A stretch of DNA of 32,330 nucleotides from Ganoderma boninense (lineage: Eukaryota; Basidiomycota; Agaricomycetes; Polyporales; Polyporaceae): positions 1 through 32,330 of the forward strand of contig PJEW03000034.1 of NCBI GenBank assembly GCA_002900995.3, in the 5' to 3' direction. Within the stretch, counting starts at the first letter, position 1; each line of letters starts with the position of its first letter. This document shows, one piece after another, positions 1 through 11,471 of the stretch. The notes under the pieces are model-generated. The model saw only the letters and a program-made list of their open reading frames with translations. It did no database searches and was not told the DNA's origin. The translations under genes and the position numbers were made by a program.

Positions 1-189
1 CTTACCATGCAGCAAGGAATCCAGCACAGAGATGACCAGGTGGGCTACCACGGCGTCACCACTGGCAGGCTTACTGGGGGATTTCCCCGAGAAGTTGATA
101 CTCCATTATGTTCGGCAGGCGACGTTGGACTCCTGCAGTCATTTCTCTCTTTCGCCCAGTCTTGGCCTGATGGACATTGCCATTGAATA
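1..189 (+). CDS. possible 3' end of a gene cut by the left edge
   Basis: Frame 1 is open from base 1 to a TGA at 187-189, about 62 codons, with no start that has to be used. The translation contains GVTTGRLTGGFPREVD and resembles no family I recognise. It may be the last exon of a gene lying to the left. The opposite strand is also open here (380-45), so the coding direction is not certain. Low confidence. Confidence 0.18.
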
Positions 190-1507
190 ACCCTTACGGT
201 CATTACATGCACTCCTGTGCAGCAGCTGTGCTTTCCGGCATTCCACTGCACCAAACTGGCATACAGCTCTGGATGAAAACTGAGAAAGGATACCGTAGAA
301 GACACCGTAGGATCGTATGGACATAAAGACGCAACACGCGACACGATGCGACTCGACGCGCCCAACGCACTAGAATGCACTGCACTTGGGCAAAAACGCA
401 GCGTCGGCGACGGAGTTTGAATGCCACACCCGATTTGGAAGGGCGGGGCGCTTACAGCACCGCCCCCGTCGCATCGTGCTGGGTGGATTACGCAGACTTA
501 CCGGTGGGGCTGCGGCTCGGGAGCTAGGGGACAGTCACTGAGCGGGAAAAGACGGTCGGACCATGCGGCAGGGGGTGGGGATATCCGGGGCAAACGATGG
601 TGTGGTGAAACTCTCGTGGCGGAGTGGCAGAGACTGTATGCGACTCCGAGGCGGTGGCTGATCGGGTGGGGTTTGGCGATCGAGGTATCGATATCAGCCT
701 GCGCGACAGTACACGGGCAGGTCTGTGCGCGAGCTGACCTGCACGACCTGCAGCCTTGAGCTTCCGTTGATGTTTCCTGGCAGTACGTGTACACACAGAT
801 CCAACGTTTCTTGCTGCTGCCTGGAGGCACGTTTGGCTTGGTGGACTCAGCCGCGAGCAAGTTTAAAACTGACCTTCAAGACACATTTTCATACCAAGTC
901 AGGTCGACGTCGTTCGCAACTTCCTGTCTCTCAATTACACGCGACGTATTTGGTTCTTCTCCTCCAAACGCAACCACTTACATAGGGATCATGTGCGCGA
1001 TGGGGCCTGCTCTGCTTGCGCCTCTGGGGGAGGGGGAGGGGGCGAAGGGGTGAGTTGCCGGGGGGTGTGGTTTAAATTGGGTGCTTGGTCCTGCCAGTGG
1101 TTCTTTTGGAGGCGGATTCCTGATGACGCGGACCTGCGCATACTACACGCCACCAAGGGGACTACGGGTCGAAAACGATCCCCGAACAAACACTACTGGG
1201 CAACGCATGGAGGGGATGTTGTTACGGACGAATGCCCCAGTCAAACCGCGTGCCATACCGAAGCATGCCAAATCTCAAAGGACTTGTGATAGTCGATGCG
1301 CGGTGGGGTCTGGAGGGGTGGCACGAAGATGGTCATCGGTGTGGTTGAGACATGGCACGTCATGACCGGTGACCGCTGACATGGACATTCTGAGGTCCCT
1401 AGTGTACATACATTCCATCCCTGCACGATGACCAAACTGTTCGCAGTTCCACTCGACACACCATCAAGAGTGACAGGAGTGACGTTCAGAAACGACCTCG
1501 CAGCCGA
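190..1507. other. no convincing gene
   Basis: Only short overlapping ORFs on both strands, without recognisable motifs or consistent codon bias. A guanine-rich stretch at 1026-1050 (runs of G separated by single bases) is the only notable composition feature. The part near 1400-1507 is probably the 3' flank of the minus-strand gene that ends at 1508. Confidence 0.5.
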
Positions 1508-2035
1508 TCAAATTCTGATGCAATGTGCGGGAATCAAGGAGGGGGTAATCATGCAAAGGGATTCGCCAAAGTACCCAGCAATGCGAACCCACCTCGGCTC
1601 CGAGCCCTCCTCGAGCCCCAGCTCCTTCCTGACTGCCTCGATGTGCTCCGGAGTCGTCGGAGAGCGCATTCTCCACGACGTGCTGTTGTCCCGCAGCGCA
1701 AACACCCACAGGTTGTAGGAGACAGGCTTGCCGTCTCTGACGGGCAAGAGGCTCCAGCGAATGCGGGGAATGTCGGGGAGGGCGTCATAGACGTCTTCGG
1801 GGATGGCACGGTTCATGACCTGAACGATGCAATCGAGCATTTCCTCGATCTGCTCGGGGGTGTACGCGCCAGGGTTCTCCCTTTCATGCTCCGCGACGCA
1901 TTGCCTAGCCCAGCGAAGGCGGCATTGGTAGTCAAGAACGAAACCGAAGGCGACAGTAGGTCGGGGCTCGGCACGAATCTTTGTGGGATCGGTCCTCCGG
2001 GGACGAGGCTGGGAGTTGGCGGGGACGTCAGCCAT
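1508..2035 (-). CDS. lineage-specific hypothetical protein, 175 aa
   Basis: A single-exon minus-strand ORF starting at ATG 2035-2033 and ending at the stop at 1510-1508. GC-rich third positions and a well-mixed, non-repetitive composition support real coding. The N-terminal 25 residues are Pro/Arg-rich and probably disordered. The middle (FGFVLDYQCRLRWARQC, then EQIEEMLDCIVQVMNRAIPE) looks alpha-helical, and the later part (PRIRWSLLPVRDGKPVSYNL) looks like beta strands. There is no signal peptide or membrane segment. The shape resembles short Agaricomycete-restricted proteins of unknown function, but I recognise no domain. The last 20 residues look less coding-like, so a small 3' intron or a slightly different end is possible. 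Confidence 0.6.
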   Translation of the reverse strand: MADVPANSQPRPRRTDPTKIRAEPRPTVAFGFVLDYQCRLRWARQCVAEHERENPGAYTPEQIEEMLDCIVQVMNRAIPEDVYDALPDIPRIRWSLLPVRDGKPVSYNLWVFALRDNSTSWRMRSPTTPEHIEAVRKELGLEEGSEPRWVRIAGYFGESLCMITPSLIPAHCIRI

Positions 2036-2801
2036 GATGAGCAGGGCGAGTTTGGTTTGAGCAGAGGGCGGCGGAGGTTGGGTGCAGGTCGCGGACGGAA
2101 TCGAACATGGGCGCCATCACAATAATTGCGAGCGAAGCGAGCATTATACCAGATTATTCGCCATAGGCCGGAGCCCGAACGCACTGCTTCAAGCGCTCAA
2201 ACAACCATCCGCGGCGCGCCTTGAAGCGCCTTGACGAGTTTTCTGCCCTTTTTCTGCGCTTTCACCAGCTGCTAGATGTTGGCTGGCAGGAATGGGTGTT
2301 CGAGTTTGTTTTGGATGCGCGATTTCGCCGGATCTCCGCCGTGTCATGCATGAATGCGTCGGTGACGTTCAAAATTGGAATATGGCAGATCAACCAACAC
2401 GCAGAAGAGTCGACAATGACGGCACCCTTTCAAATTTGCGCACCACAGCGAATAGTTCAGATTGTGGACTCTTTTTCCTCCTCCTCAATGTTGGCTGACA
2501 TGACTTGAGGATAGTGCGGTGCGTTCTACTTAGCTACCTGTGCTCGACTGGACGCATCCAAAATGTTTTGATCCCGCCAAACCTGGACGACTCCTTCGGG
2601 CCGGGCCGTGAGAGAATCCGGAGCTTCCGCCATGCTGGATTCGGACTTTGTTTGCGACTTGCTCAGGCCGCACTGCTCCGTCTCCGTCTCTGGTCGCCGG
2701 CTGACGGGTAGCCGGTGGTACGCTCTTACAAGGTACATTTCAAGAGGTTCTTTCGCTTACTGCATGTTCTCACAGCTAGCGCTACCGCACAGCAGCCCGA
2801 G
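2036..2801. other. intergenic region upstream of the F-box-like array
   Basis: Only short ORFs. The left part should hold the promoter of the minus-strand gene at 2035. The right part should hold the promoter and 5' leader of the F-box-like gene at 2802. A plausible leader intron is GTACAT at about 2732 to an acceptor CAG near 2775 or 2793. The strand is read out of frame with the downstream gene, so I do not extend the protein into it. Confidence 0.4.
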
Positions 2802-4439
2802 ATGACGCCACTCGAATCTGTACTTGGGTGCCACGACGTTCTCGCGTCAATTTTCGACCACCTCGCCCCAGGTCGGCCTGATTGGTACGAGAAAACAGAG
2901 GATTTACGCCGTAATTATCGTAGGGCGTTGGTCTCTGCTGCGCTCACCTGCACCACTCTATCCCACCACGCGTTGAATGTCTTGTGGCGGGAGATAGACA
3001 GTATTCATCCTTTGATCAGGACCTTGCCAACCTGCAGGCGTGTCGATTCCCAATTCGTGAGCTAATAACCTGAACCTTCACTTGACAGTTATTGATTCAT
3101 AGATTTATACCCAATAATTCAGGTACTTTGTGGCGCAATATCGGACAGAGATTGGGCCAGGTTCCGGCTGTATGCGTCTCGCGTGCGCGCCATTGTAGGG
3201 TCGGAGTCAATGATACGATTCGTAGACCCCGGGGCCATCCATCCATCCGTCTGGAACTTCCTCGAAGCGAGATGCAACGGCTCACCATTATTGCCCCGTC
3301 TTCACTACCTCCTTGCCTTGGACCTCCATCTCTCGGAAACATCTGCCCTTGCCCTCCTCCTGTCCCACTCTCTTCGCACCTTTGACATCCTTTTTGTCCT
3401 CAAAAAAGAACAGGCTAATGGTAGAATTGCTCCACACGTAGTCAGCTCGCTGCTACAGACCCTACCCCTCTTGGCGCCGAACTTGGAGACGTTCAAGTGC
3501 GAGATCGATATTCGCCTCGGCTACGGATACAGCGAAGCATTTAGACACTTCACACGGCTGAAGACACTGACGATACATTCCGAGGACGCTCTCAATGGGG
3601 ACGCGCTCTGGAGCCTCTCTTCCACGACTGCTCTACAAGACCTTACGTGCACCATTGACCACTCGAGCAGTCCCCCCCTCACTCTGCACTCGTACACCTT
3701 CCCACACCTGACGCACCTGAATGTTATGGGACGCTTGGATGACCTCACTGCATTCATGGGCGCATGCCACTTCCCAAGCTTGGCAGGCCTCGCACTTCGA
3801 GTGAAAGAACCGCCAGGCGCAGGAGAACCCGTAGACTCGTTTGCGGCCATCTGTCGACGCTGCAACCCCGCGTTACTGACTTTGTTCACGGCCGGCATCA
3901 TGTTCGCGTTCACCACGGAGTCGCCCCGCCCTAGCCGTCTCCTGCAGTATTTCGAGCCTGTCCTTGCGTTCCCCAACATCAAGTCCTTCAACCTCTCGTT
4001 CTTCCACGCAAAGCCCTCAATCCACGACGATGACCTTGCTCGCTGCGGCGCGGCGTGGCGCCGTCTGTCGCACCTCTACGTCTCGCATCACCAGGACGCC
4101 CCCGGCCTACCCGACTCGGAGTTCGCGCGGCCCACGCTGTCCGGACTCGTCGACCTCGCGCGGCGGTGTCCACATCTCGAATCGTTCCACGTCCCCGAGC
4201 TCGACGCGAGTGTCCTTCCCGAGTCTAATACGTCAACTCATCCCCTCGGGCATGGCTTGCGGACCTTGTGGCTCGACAACATTGTCCTCCCGGCGCCCGA
4301 GTCCGAGCTGTACTCGGAGGCCGCGACGGTGTTCGATCGTGTTTTCCCTTCGATCGACTTGGATGACGCTAGGCCGATTACGTCGCAGGCCACGGAGTGG
4401 AGAGAGTTCCTGGGGACGTTGAAGGGTATGCGGCTTTGA
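2802..4439 (+). CDS. F-box-like protein, array copy 1 (523 aa)
   Basis: Two exons, 2802-3056 and 3123-4439, joined by a 66-nt phase-0 intron (GTGAGC...TTCAG). The N-terminal exon holds the F-box-like block (LGCHDVLASIFDHLAP, then CTTLSHHALNVLWREID, ending in PLIRTLP). Exon 2 opens with VLCGAISDRDWARFRLYA and continues with a leucine-rich C-terminal region (repeated hydrophobic LxxLxL segments, conserved GSPLLPRL and a late RPTLSGLVDLARRCPHLE) expected to form an LRR-like solenoid. Proteins of this layout usually act as substrate adaptors in SCF ubiquitin ligases; that role is family inference. It is the first of four tandem plus-strand paralogues, all of similar length with the intron at the same site. 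The ATG was chosen because MT followed by the conserved xLxCHD block starts the copies at 4852, 7477 and 9790 too. A leader intron or tiny upstream coding exon cannot be excluded. Confidence 0.82.
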
Positions 4440-4851
4440 CGTGCCGCCCAAGTTCAGTGCGTTCGAGCTCGAAGACCACCACCCGGGTCAGGACAGGAAT
4501 AACAGGAGCTTAGGATGTTCGCTTTCCATGCAGTTCATTGTGGTGACGTGGAGCGATCAACTGTGATGGTTTTACACAAGTGCAGCGTTTGTAGTGCCAA
4601 GTACATGTCCGTCTTTGAACATAGGCTAACTTATAAGTAGCGGCGATGTTGAATGGGGTCGACGGCCTTTCCCGGCCAGCACGGTGGCAGTGCACCATCC
4701 CCACAAGCGCTGATGGAGCGCCTCGAGGGCATTCCACAACCACGGCCCAGGTGCGTTTCCTTCCAACAATGTCGGTGGTTCCAGCTTCGGAGGTAAATGC
4801 ATGCGAGTTCTTCCAATTGGCATATAATGCTAACAAGCAGATATACAACAG
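4440..4851. other. intergenic, with probable leader intron of array copy 2
   Basis: Contains GTAAAT at about 4792 and an acceptor AACAG immediately before the ATG at 4852, with a CTAAC branch-like site between. This is a convincing 60-nt intron. A short upstream reading frame from ATG 4769 (MSVVPASE) would join this intron in frame to the ATG at 4852, so copy 2 may begin eight codons earlier than annotated. Confidence 0.45.
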
Positions 4852-6510
4852 ATGACACCGCGTGAATGTGCTCTTGGATGCCACGATATTGTCCTGGCGA
4901 TTTTCGACCAACTCGCCCCTGTCCCGAGCGACGGTTTTGACACAACCGAGAAGTTGCGCTGGATTTCTCGAAATGCTTTGGCCGCGTCCGCTCGCACGTG
5001 TACTGCTCTATCCTGCTATGCGTTGAATGTTTTGTGGCGAGAACTGGACAGTATCCATCCCCTGATCCGGGTCTTGCCAAACTGCAAGCTTGTTGAACGA
5101 CACCTCGTGAGCTATCCGTCTGCATTTGACCCATTCTAAATCCCAGGTTGACGCTTATTATTGTAGACACTTGGTGGCGCGATATCAGACGAAGGCTGGG
5201 ACAGGTTCCAGCTTTACGCTGATCGCGTGCGTGCCATTAAGGGGACGCGAAAGCCAGAGTCTATCTACCTTATCCATCCGTCCATCTGGCCGTTCCTCGC
5301 AGTGAAGTGCAAAGGCTCTCCGTTGATGCCTCACATTCGTGACCTCGCCGTCTTGGACCTACGTCTCTCGGAAACATCTGTGTTTGTCCTCCAACTGTCG
5401 CCCTCGCTCCGCATGCTTTACATCGTGTTTTCTCTCATTATAGACGAGAACGAACGCGCAATCGCTGAAAACGTGACCAGCTCACTTTTGGAGACAATTC
5501 CTGTCATCGCGCCGAATTTGGAGATATTCTGTTGCGATGTAGATGTTGACATCAGCCGTGGATTCATCAAGTCATTCTGGCAGTGCACGCGGTTAAACAC
5601 GCTGTCAATCCCCTCAACCCTCCCTCTCGACGAGGATGCGGTACCAATGCTCCTGTCCATTAGCTCACTCCGCGATCTCACATGTTCCATTGAGCTTTCG
5701 AACAAATTCAAACTCCTGCCCCCTTACACGTTCCAACTCCTGACACGGCTCCAGGTCGCTGGTTCCTTCGACGACCTCACCGCGTTTCTCGCCGCCTGCC
5801 AGCTCCCGAGCTTGACCTGCATTACCGTGCGGTTTCGCGAACCGCCCACCGCCAAAGACCCTCTGGACTCGTTGACAATCGTCTGCCAACGCTGCAACCC
5901 CACGTTGCTCACCTCCTTCAGCGCCGACATCTTCTACCCATTCTCCGCGCACATCCCAGCCTCCAACTGCCTCATGCGGTACTTCGAGCCGCTCCTTGCC
6001 TTCCACAACATCAAATGCTTCCGGCTTTGGTACTCCGCCGTGATCCCGTCGATCCACGACGACGACCTCACGCAACTCGGCACTGCGTGGCCGCGACTGT
6101 CCAACTTCAGCGTCTCCCGCTCCACGAGGAAGTGGCACTGGGATGTCCCGCCCGCCGAGCCCGTGCGGCCCACGCTCTCGGGAATCGTCGATCTCGCGCG
6201 GCGGTGTCCGCACCTCGAGTTGTTCAGGGTTCCCGAGATCGACGCAAAAGTCGTCCCTGGGGAGAGCGAGGCTGCCGCGCTCCCTCTCGGGCACGGCCTG
6301 CAGTTTCTCTGGATGGACGACGTCGCGCTTCCGGCACCCGAGCCCCCGACGCACTTGGCTGAGGTCGCAGGGCTCATCGATCGGGTCTTCCCTTTCATCA
6401 AGCTGGAGGAGATGGAGGAGCTGGAGGAGCTGAAGGCGGGATCGGAGGTGAATGGATGGACTAGACTCCTGCAATTGCTGAAGACGATGCGGCTCAGTCG
6501 CAAGCCCTAG
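4852..6510 (+). CDS. F-box-like protein, array copy 2 (532 aa)
   Basis: Two exons, 4852-5106 and 5167-6510, with a 60-nt phase-0 intron (GTGAGC...TGTAG) in the same position as in its neighbours. The F-box-like part reads LGCHDIVLAIFDQLAP and later CYALNVLWRELDSIHPLI. Exon 2 starts TLGGAISDEGWDRFQLYA, then the shared block GSPLMPHI, then leucine-rich segments ending with RPTLSGIVDLARRCPHLE. The C terminus has a short glutamate-rich stretch (KLEEMEELEELKAGSE) absent from copy 1. The closest relatives in the window are copies 1, 3 and 4. An SCF-adaptor role is inferred from the family. A possible eight-codon upstream exon at 4769-4792 would add MSVVPASE in frame. Confidence 0.82.
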
Positions 6511-7476
6511 GCTCTCACTGAGCTTTCAAGCTTTCAAGACTCAGCCTGCTATCTGTAGGATTGACCGGCCGGGACCGGACGCAGGAGACCCGTATGGTGA
6601 GTTCGAGCTACTTATGGAATGCATCCTGGACGAAGCGAGCTCTCAAACGGCACCGCTCACAGTGAACGAGATCCATCTCTTGTCTAACACTGCGTCGCGG
6701 CAAGATCGGAAGGGGGGTGTATGCTCACCCGTTCGATGTCGAGGAAGCCCCGCTCACCTGGAGAACAAGTCTGCGAGAGCGGCACAGGCTCTGGTTGGTG
6801 CGCAGCGGGTTGGAGAAAGGAGGGCTCGTCTGGAAGAGCGACCGCGGTGGCACACACTGAGCGCACTCAACTTGGTTAATGCAGCAGTGCGGGGGCGGCC
6901 TTTCGGGACCAGATAAATGGGACCATCCACGATGACGCACGGATACCGGATGATGATTTGTGTAGACGGATGGCACCTTGTTGGGTTCTCATTTCGAATG
7001 CACCGTCCATGTCCTTCGTTAGTGGTTCAAGCACGTCTGTGGGCATTAGCCAAGTTCCATGTGAGACGGGATGTGATGTGGATGGCACCTGCGACACCGT
7101 CTGTCTTATCCCCACTATGTCGTGTCCATCTGCAAATGTTGCATAGTAGGACAAAAAGTGGGACAAACCCTGTTATATTCGTTGAAGACAAGAGCCTAGT
7201 TGCAGAAGGGGGTATGTTGTGACCGTTCCGCGCATACCCGTCTGGCGCCGGGTGGTCCTTTCCGAAACGGCCGCTTTGAGCGCTTACACGCTTATACCAG
7301 ACGTACTCGCCAGAGCAGCAGAGCTCCTCCAACGCGGCTGCTAACCGACGACCCTGACGACGACTGCTTTTCGCCTTGTGCTCTGATTCCTACCCAAATC
7401 TCCGTCTGTGATGGTATGCATAGATGCAAACATATTTTCTATTACATTGTTCTAATGGCTGGCATCGACGCAGGAG
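6511..7476. other. intergenic between array copies 2 and 3, no gene seen
   Basis: Nearly 1 kb with only short ORFs on both strands, none resembling the flanking family. Close to copy 3, GTATGC at about 7411 and an acceptor GACGCAG at about 7474 delimit a likely intron of about 60 nt. An ATG directly before the GTATGC donor would splice in frame (M-E-M-T...) into the ATG used for copy 3. Confidence 0.4.
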
Positions 7477-9179
7477 ATGACAGCCTGCAGGTCTGCCCTT
7501 GCGTGTCACGACATTCTGGCTGCAATTTTCGATCAGCTGGCCCCAGGTTCAATCAGCCAAGACAATTCTCAGGAAGGAGACCTGCAACGAAAAATTTGTC
7601 GCAAGGCCTTGGCCTCGTCTGCGGTCGTTTGCACCTCGATCTCCCATCATGGGCTGAGTGTACTGTGGCGAGAGCTCGACGACATCCATCCGCTATTGAG
7701 GGTCTTGCCGAACTACAAATGGGTCGGTTCGCGATACGTAGGCTATTCTCCATTCTCCTTGTGCGATCTCATATTCACCAGAACAGCACGCAGGTGCTCA
7801 GTGGCGCAATCCTACCCAAAGACTGGACCAGATTTCGAATCTATGCTGAGCGCGTGCGCGTCATCCACGGGCTCGAAGGAGAACTTGGGTTCACTATTCT
7901 GCCCTCTGTCTGGATGTTCCTCGCGGCGAGGTGCAAGGGTTCTCCACTAATGCCTCGTCTTCGCCGACTCTTCGCTCACAACATCCCTATCCCGGATATC
8001 TCCGCCCTTACGCTCCTCATCTCCCCTACCCTCCGCATTGTCGAGCTCTCGTTCGTACTTGAGGATGAGGGAGACACTGACATCGTTCCGCATGCGGTCA
8101 GCTCGTTGCTTGACATTTTTCCACTCCTGGCGCCGAATTTGGAGCATTTCACCTATAATATTGACTTAACCCTCGCTCGTCAACCGGTCAACCTGGGCAA
8201 TGGACAATTGGAATCATTCAAGCGCTATTTCACTAGGTTAAGGACACTAGCGATCTCCTGCGAGGTCGTCCTCGACTCAGACCACGTTCTACAGTCGCTC
8301 TCAGCTATACCCACCCTTCAAAATCTCAAGATGACTTCCATCGTGTTCCCGAGCGGTGCTCCCTTGGCCATGTCCGAGACCAGATTCGAGCGACTGGCGA
8401 CCCTTTTCCTCGGCGGCCACTTCGACCACCTCGTCGCTATCTTCCAAGCTTGCGAGCTCCCCCGCCTCACGTCAATCGCGCTCATTATCACCCATCCACC
8501 AAGCGGTCAAGATACCAGAGCCTCAATAGCCGCTATATGCCGACGCTGCGATCCCGCGCTGCTCACCTCCTTCACGCTCAAGATCATCCACGTCTTCGAA
8601 GGCGCCCCGCACCCGCCCACCAGCCTTATGCAGTACCTGGAGCCCCTGCTCGCCTTCCCCAACATCACCTTATTCCACATCTACTTCTTCTACATTGTCC
8701 CTCCCGTCAGCGATGACGATCTTGCGCGCTTTGGCGCCGCGTGGCCGCGCCTCGCCGCCTTCCGCGTCTTGCACTTCACGGGGGAGTACTCGCAGGCCTC
8801 CGTCGCACGCCCGACGCTCCTCGGGCTCGTCGAGCTCGCGCGGCGCTGCCCGACCCTCGGCGTGCTGTGCGTCCCCGAGCTCGACGTCACGGCGGCCGCC
8901 CTCCCGCCGATGGGCGCGGTGCCGCTGCTCAGACACCGGCTGCGGCACCTCGGGGTACGGTACATCGTCGCGACGCTCCTGTCCAAGTCGTACATGGACA
9001 TCGCGGCGGTGCTCGATCGTGTCTTCCCTGCTGTCGATCTCGAGAGCGCGCATTCGGAAATTAGGGCGCAGGAGGCGGGGAGGGGGTGGATGGACGTGTT
9101 GCAGTACATGGAGGCCATTCGGATGGGCCGCGAGACGGCGCAGTTGTATGCTAGCCTGCCCGAGGTGGGAGAGAGATAG
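7477..9179 (+). CDS. F-box-like protein, array copy 3 (548 aa)
   Basis: Exons 7477-7737 and 7794-9179 flank a 56-nt phase-0 intron (GTAGGC...CACGCAG). Exon 1 carries LACHDILAAIFDQLAP and HHGLSVLWRELDDIHPLL. Exon 2 begins VLSGAILPKDWTRFRIYA, followed by GSPLMPRLRRL and a leucine-rich region ending RPTLLGLVELARRCPTLG. The frame of exon 2 also stays open far upstream, through the intron and exon 1 (to 7200), but that reading loses the conserved F-box-like block, so I reject it as the start. As in the other copies there is no signal peptide or membrane helix. It probably acts as an SCF ubiquitin-ligase adaptor in cytosol or nucleus; the substrate is unknown. Confidence 0.82.
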
Positions 9180-9789
9180 GTTAGAGAGCCTAAGTACACG
9201 AACTTACTCTGGCTATGTTTGTGAATGTTCGGTCCATTGTGAACTTGGGCATCAGGCGCGATTTACGAGGCAGGTATGGTATTCCACATGTACTGCAGTA
9301 GTGTCGACGTTAGCTGGAAAGCGGTGGGGACATTTGTAGTCGGGATACTGAATAAGTCTGAGACAAGTTGAAACTGTAAGCTTGGAACGTCGCCGAGCGC
9401 CACGGCTGAGCCTGAGCATTTGAGTCCGGCAAGCTTGACTCTTCATATCAACCCGGGATCTTGGCATGCACATCGCAGAGTGGTTTGCGAGGCGACTCGT
9501 CTCGGCGATGGTTGCCTTCAAAAGCTTCAGGCCGTAAAGGGGCAGAGGGTAGGTAGCGCTAGTAGGCCGCAGTAAGTTAAGTACTACAGTTACTGGCCGT
9601 CCCGCCCGGGCCGGCCGCCCTTCTGACTTGAAGCGCCCCGTCGTATCTTGTCCCCAACCACCGATCCATGACCCATCCCTTCTACCACGACCTCGCTGGA
9701 AGTGCTATAGCGTTGTTATTTACTCCAAGAGGTACGCGTACTGATAGTAAACAACACAAAACACTCTGAAAAAACTTGTGGGGTTGCAG
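9180..9789. other. intergenic between array copies 3 and 4, no gene seen
   Basis: No coding signal. A CG-rich patch lies at 9598-9622. GTACGC at about 9732 and TTGCAG just before the ATG at 9790 could bound a leader intron of about 58 nt, as at the other copies. Confidence 0.4.
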
Positions 9790-11471
9790 ATGACGCGGCT
9801 GGCTTCTGCGGTGGTTCTCGAATGCCACGATATTCTGGCAACAATATTCGATCACCTTGCCCCAGGACCCACCATTGATCCGGACGATCCAGACAACGAA
9901 GAAGAACGGTTGCGCCGACGCTGTCGTGATGCCTTGGCCGCCTCTGCAATGTGCTGCAGCACTATATCCTACCACGCATTGAATGTGCTGTGGCGGGAGC
10001 TAGACAATATTCAGCCACTGCTGAAGGTGTTACCTAACTACAAGCGATTTGAATCAGGATTCGTGAGCAATTGTCTCCAATTTTACGTACTCCCGCCCAA
10101 GATCATTTGACTAGTACCTAGAAACTCTGTGGTCCAATTTTACCCGGCCATTGGACGAGGTTTCAGCTCTACGCTGATCGTGTACGCGTTATTCTAGGGA
10201 GTCCAAGAGAATGGGCGGACCTTGTTCATCCATCGGTTTCGCCATTCCTCGCAGCAAGGTGCAAAGGCTCTCCGCTAATGCCTCGCCTTCGAAGACTAAT
10301 AGCGGATAACGTTTTGGTCCCGCAAACATCAGCCTTCATCTTATTACTCCTGTCGCCAACGCTACGTCTCGTTGATATCTCGTTTGAGCTCGAATTCGAC
10401 GATGAATCTGATATCGCACCACTCCTTCACACCCTTCCCCTCATGGCCCCGGACCTGGAGGATCTCACGCTCAGCATCGATTACGGTAGAAATGTCGACC
10501 TCGGACATGGATATCTCGAATCGTTTGGACAACATTTCACGAGGCTGAAGACCTTATCGCTTCAATGCGCTATCCGTCTCGATGGGACCGTACTACATCT
10601 GCTCTCATCCATCCTAACTCTCAAGGACCTCACGTGCACCGTCTATCTCGACGACGGGTTTTCGGAGCTCGCCGGGGGGCATAATAGGTTGACGTTTCAG
10701 GAGCTGGCGAGCATCGACGTCAGCGGAGACCTCGACTACCTCGTCATATTCTTCCATATTTGCCAGCTTCCCAGTCTGGTGCGCACCCATCTCCGAATCT
10801 CGGGCCCGTCAGAGGCTCGAGGCCCCGAAGACTCGCTCGCCGCCATATGCCAGCATTTCAACACCGCGTCGCTCACGTCCTTCTCCATCGATATCAGACA
10901 CCCCTGCGCTGGAGATTTGCGCCTTCGCAGCCTCATGCAATACTCGGAGCCCCTCCTCGCGTTTCCCAACGTCACCTCGTTCCGCTTCATGTGCTTGTTC
11001 ATCGTGCCCCCCGTTCACGACAGCGACCTCGTGCGATTCGGGACGGCGTGGCCCCGGCTGGAGAGCTTCCACGTCGGGCACCTCGTCGCGCAACTCTCCC
11101 TTCCCGACGTCATGCGCCCCACGTTGTCCGGGATCATCGCGCTCGCCCAGCGCTGTCCTCGCCTCGAACGGTTCCACGTTTCCGAGCTCGACGTCTCCGT
11201 CATCCCACCGAGGAGCGAGATCCCTTTCGCTCGACACTGCGTGCGCCGCTTCAAGGTCAACAACGTCGTGCCCGAGTTGCCGTCCAGTATGTATATGCAG
11301 GCGGCGGCTGTCCTCGACCGTGCCTTCCCCGACATCGACCTGGAGCACGCGTGGTCAAGCAGCCACTTGGATGGGCCCCGGTGGGGGGAAACTCTGCGGT
11401 TCTTGGAGGCTATGCGGCTCGGCCGCGAGAACAGCGAGCTGCGCGCAAAGCCGCTGCCGGCCCCGAGATGA
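9790..11471 (+). CDS. F-box-like protein, array copy 4 (540 aa)
   Basis: Exons 9790-10062 and 10122-11471 with a 59-nt phase-0 intron (GTGAGC...CCTAG). Exon 1 shows LECHDILATIFDHLAPG, an acidic insert (DDPDNEEERLRRR) and YHALNVLWRELDNIQPLL. Exon 2 opens KLCGPILPGHWTRFQLYA, then GSPLMPRLRRL and the leucine-rich C-terminal part with RPTLSGIIALAQRCPRLE. Length and layout match copies 1-3. The ATG follows directly on a strong acceptor (TTGCAG), suggesting a leader intron. In-frame starts upstream (9778) lie inside that putative intron. Ubiquitin-ligase adaptor by family inference. Confidence 0.82.

Noticed and set aside
2085..2115. tRNA-like TTCGATTCC on the minus strand
   Set aside because: The stems do not pair and no acceptor or anticodon arm can be found; it lies in the 5' flank of the gene at 2035.
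7200..7793. Upstream extension of array copy 3 in the frame of exon 2
   Set aside because: The frame is open, but it runs through exon 1 in the wrong frame and through the intron. It loses the F-box-like block conserved in all paralogues.
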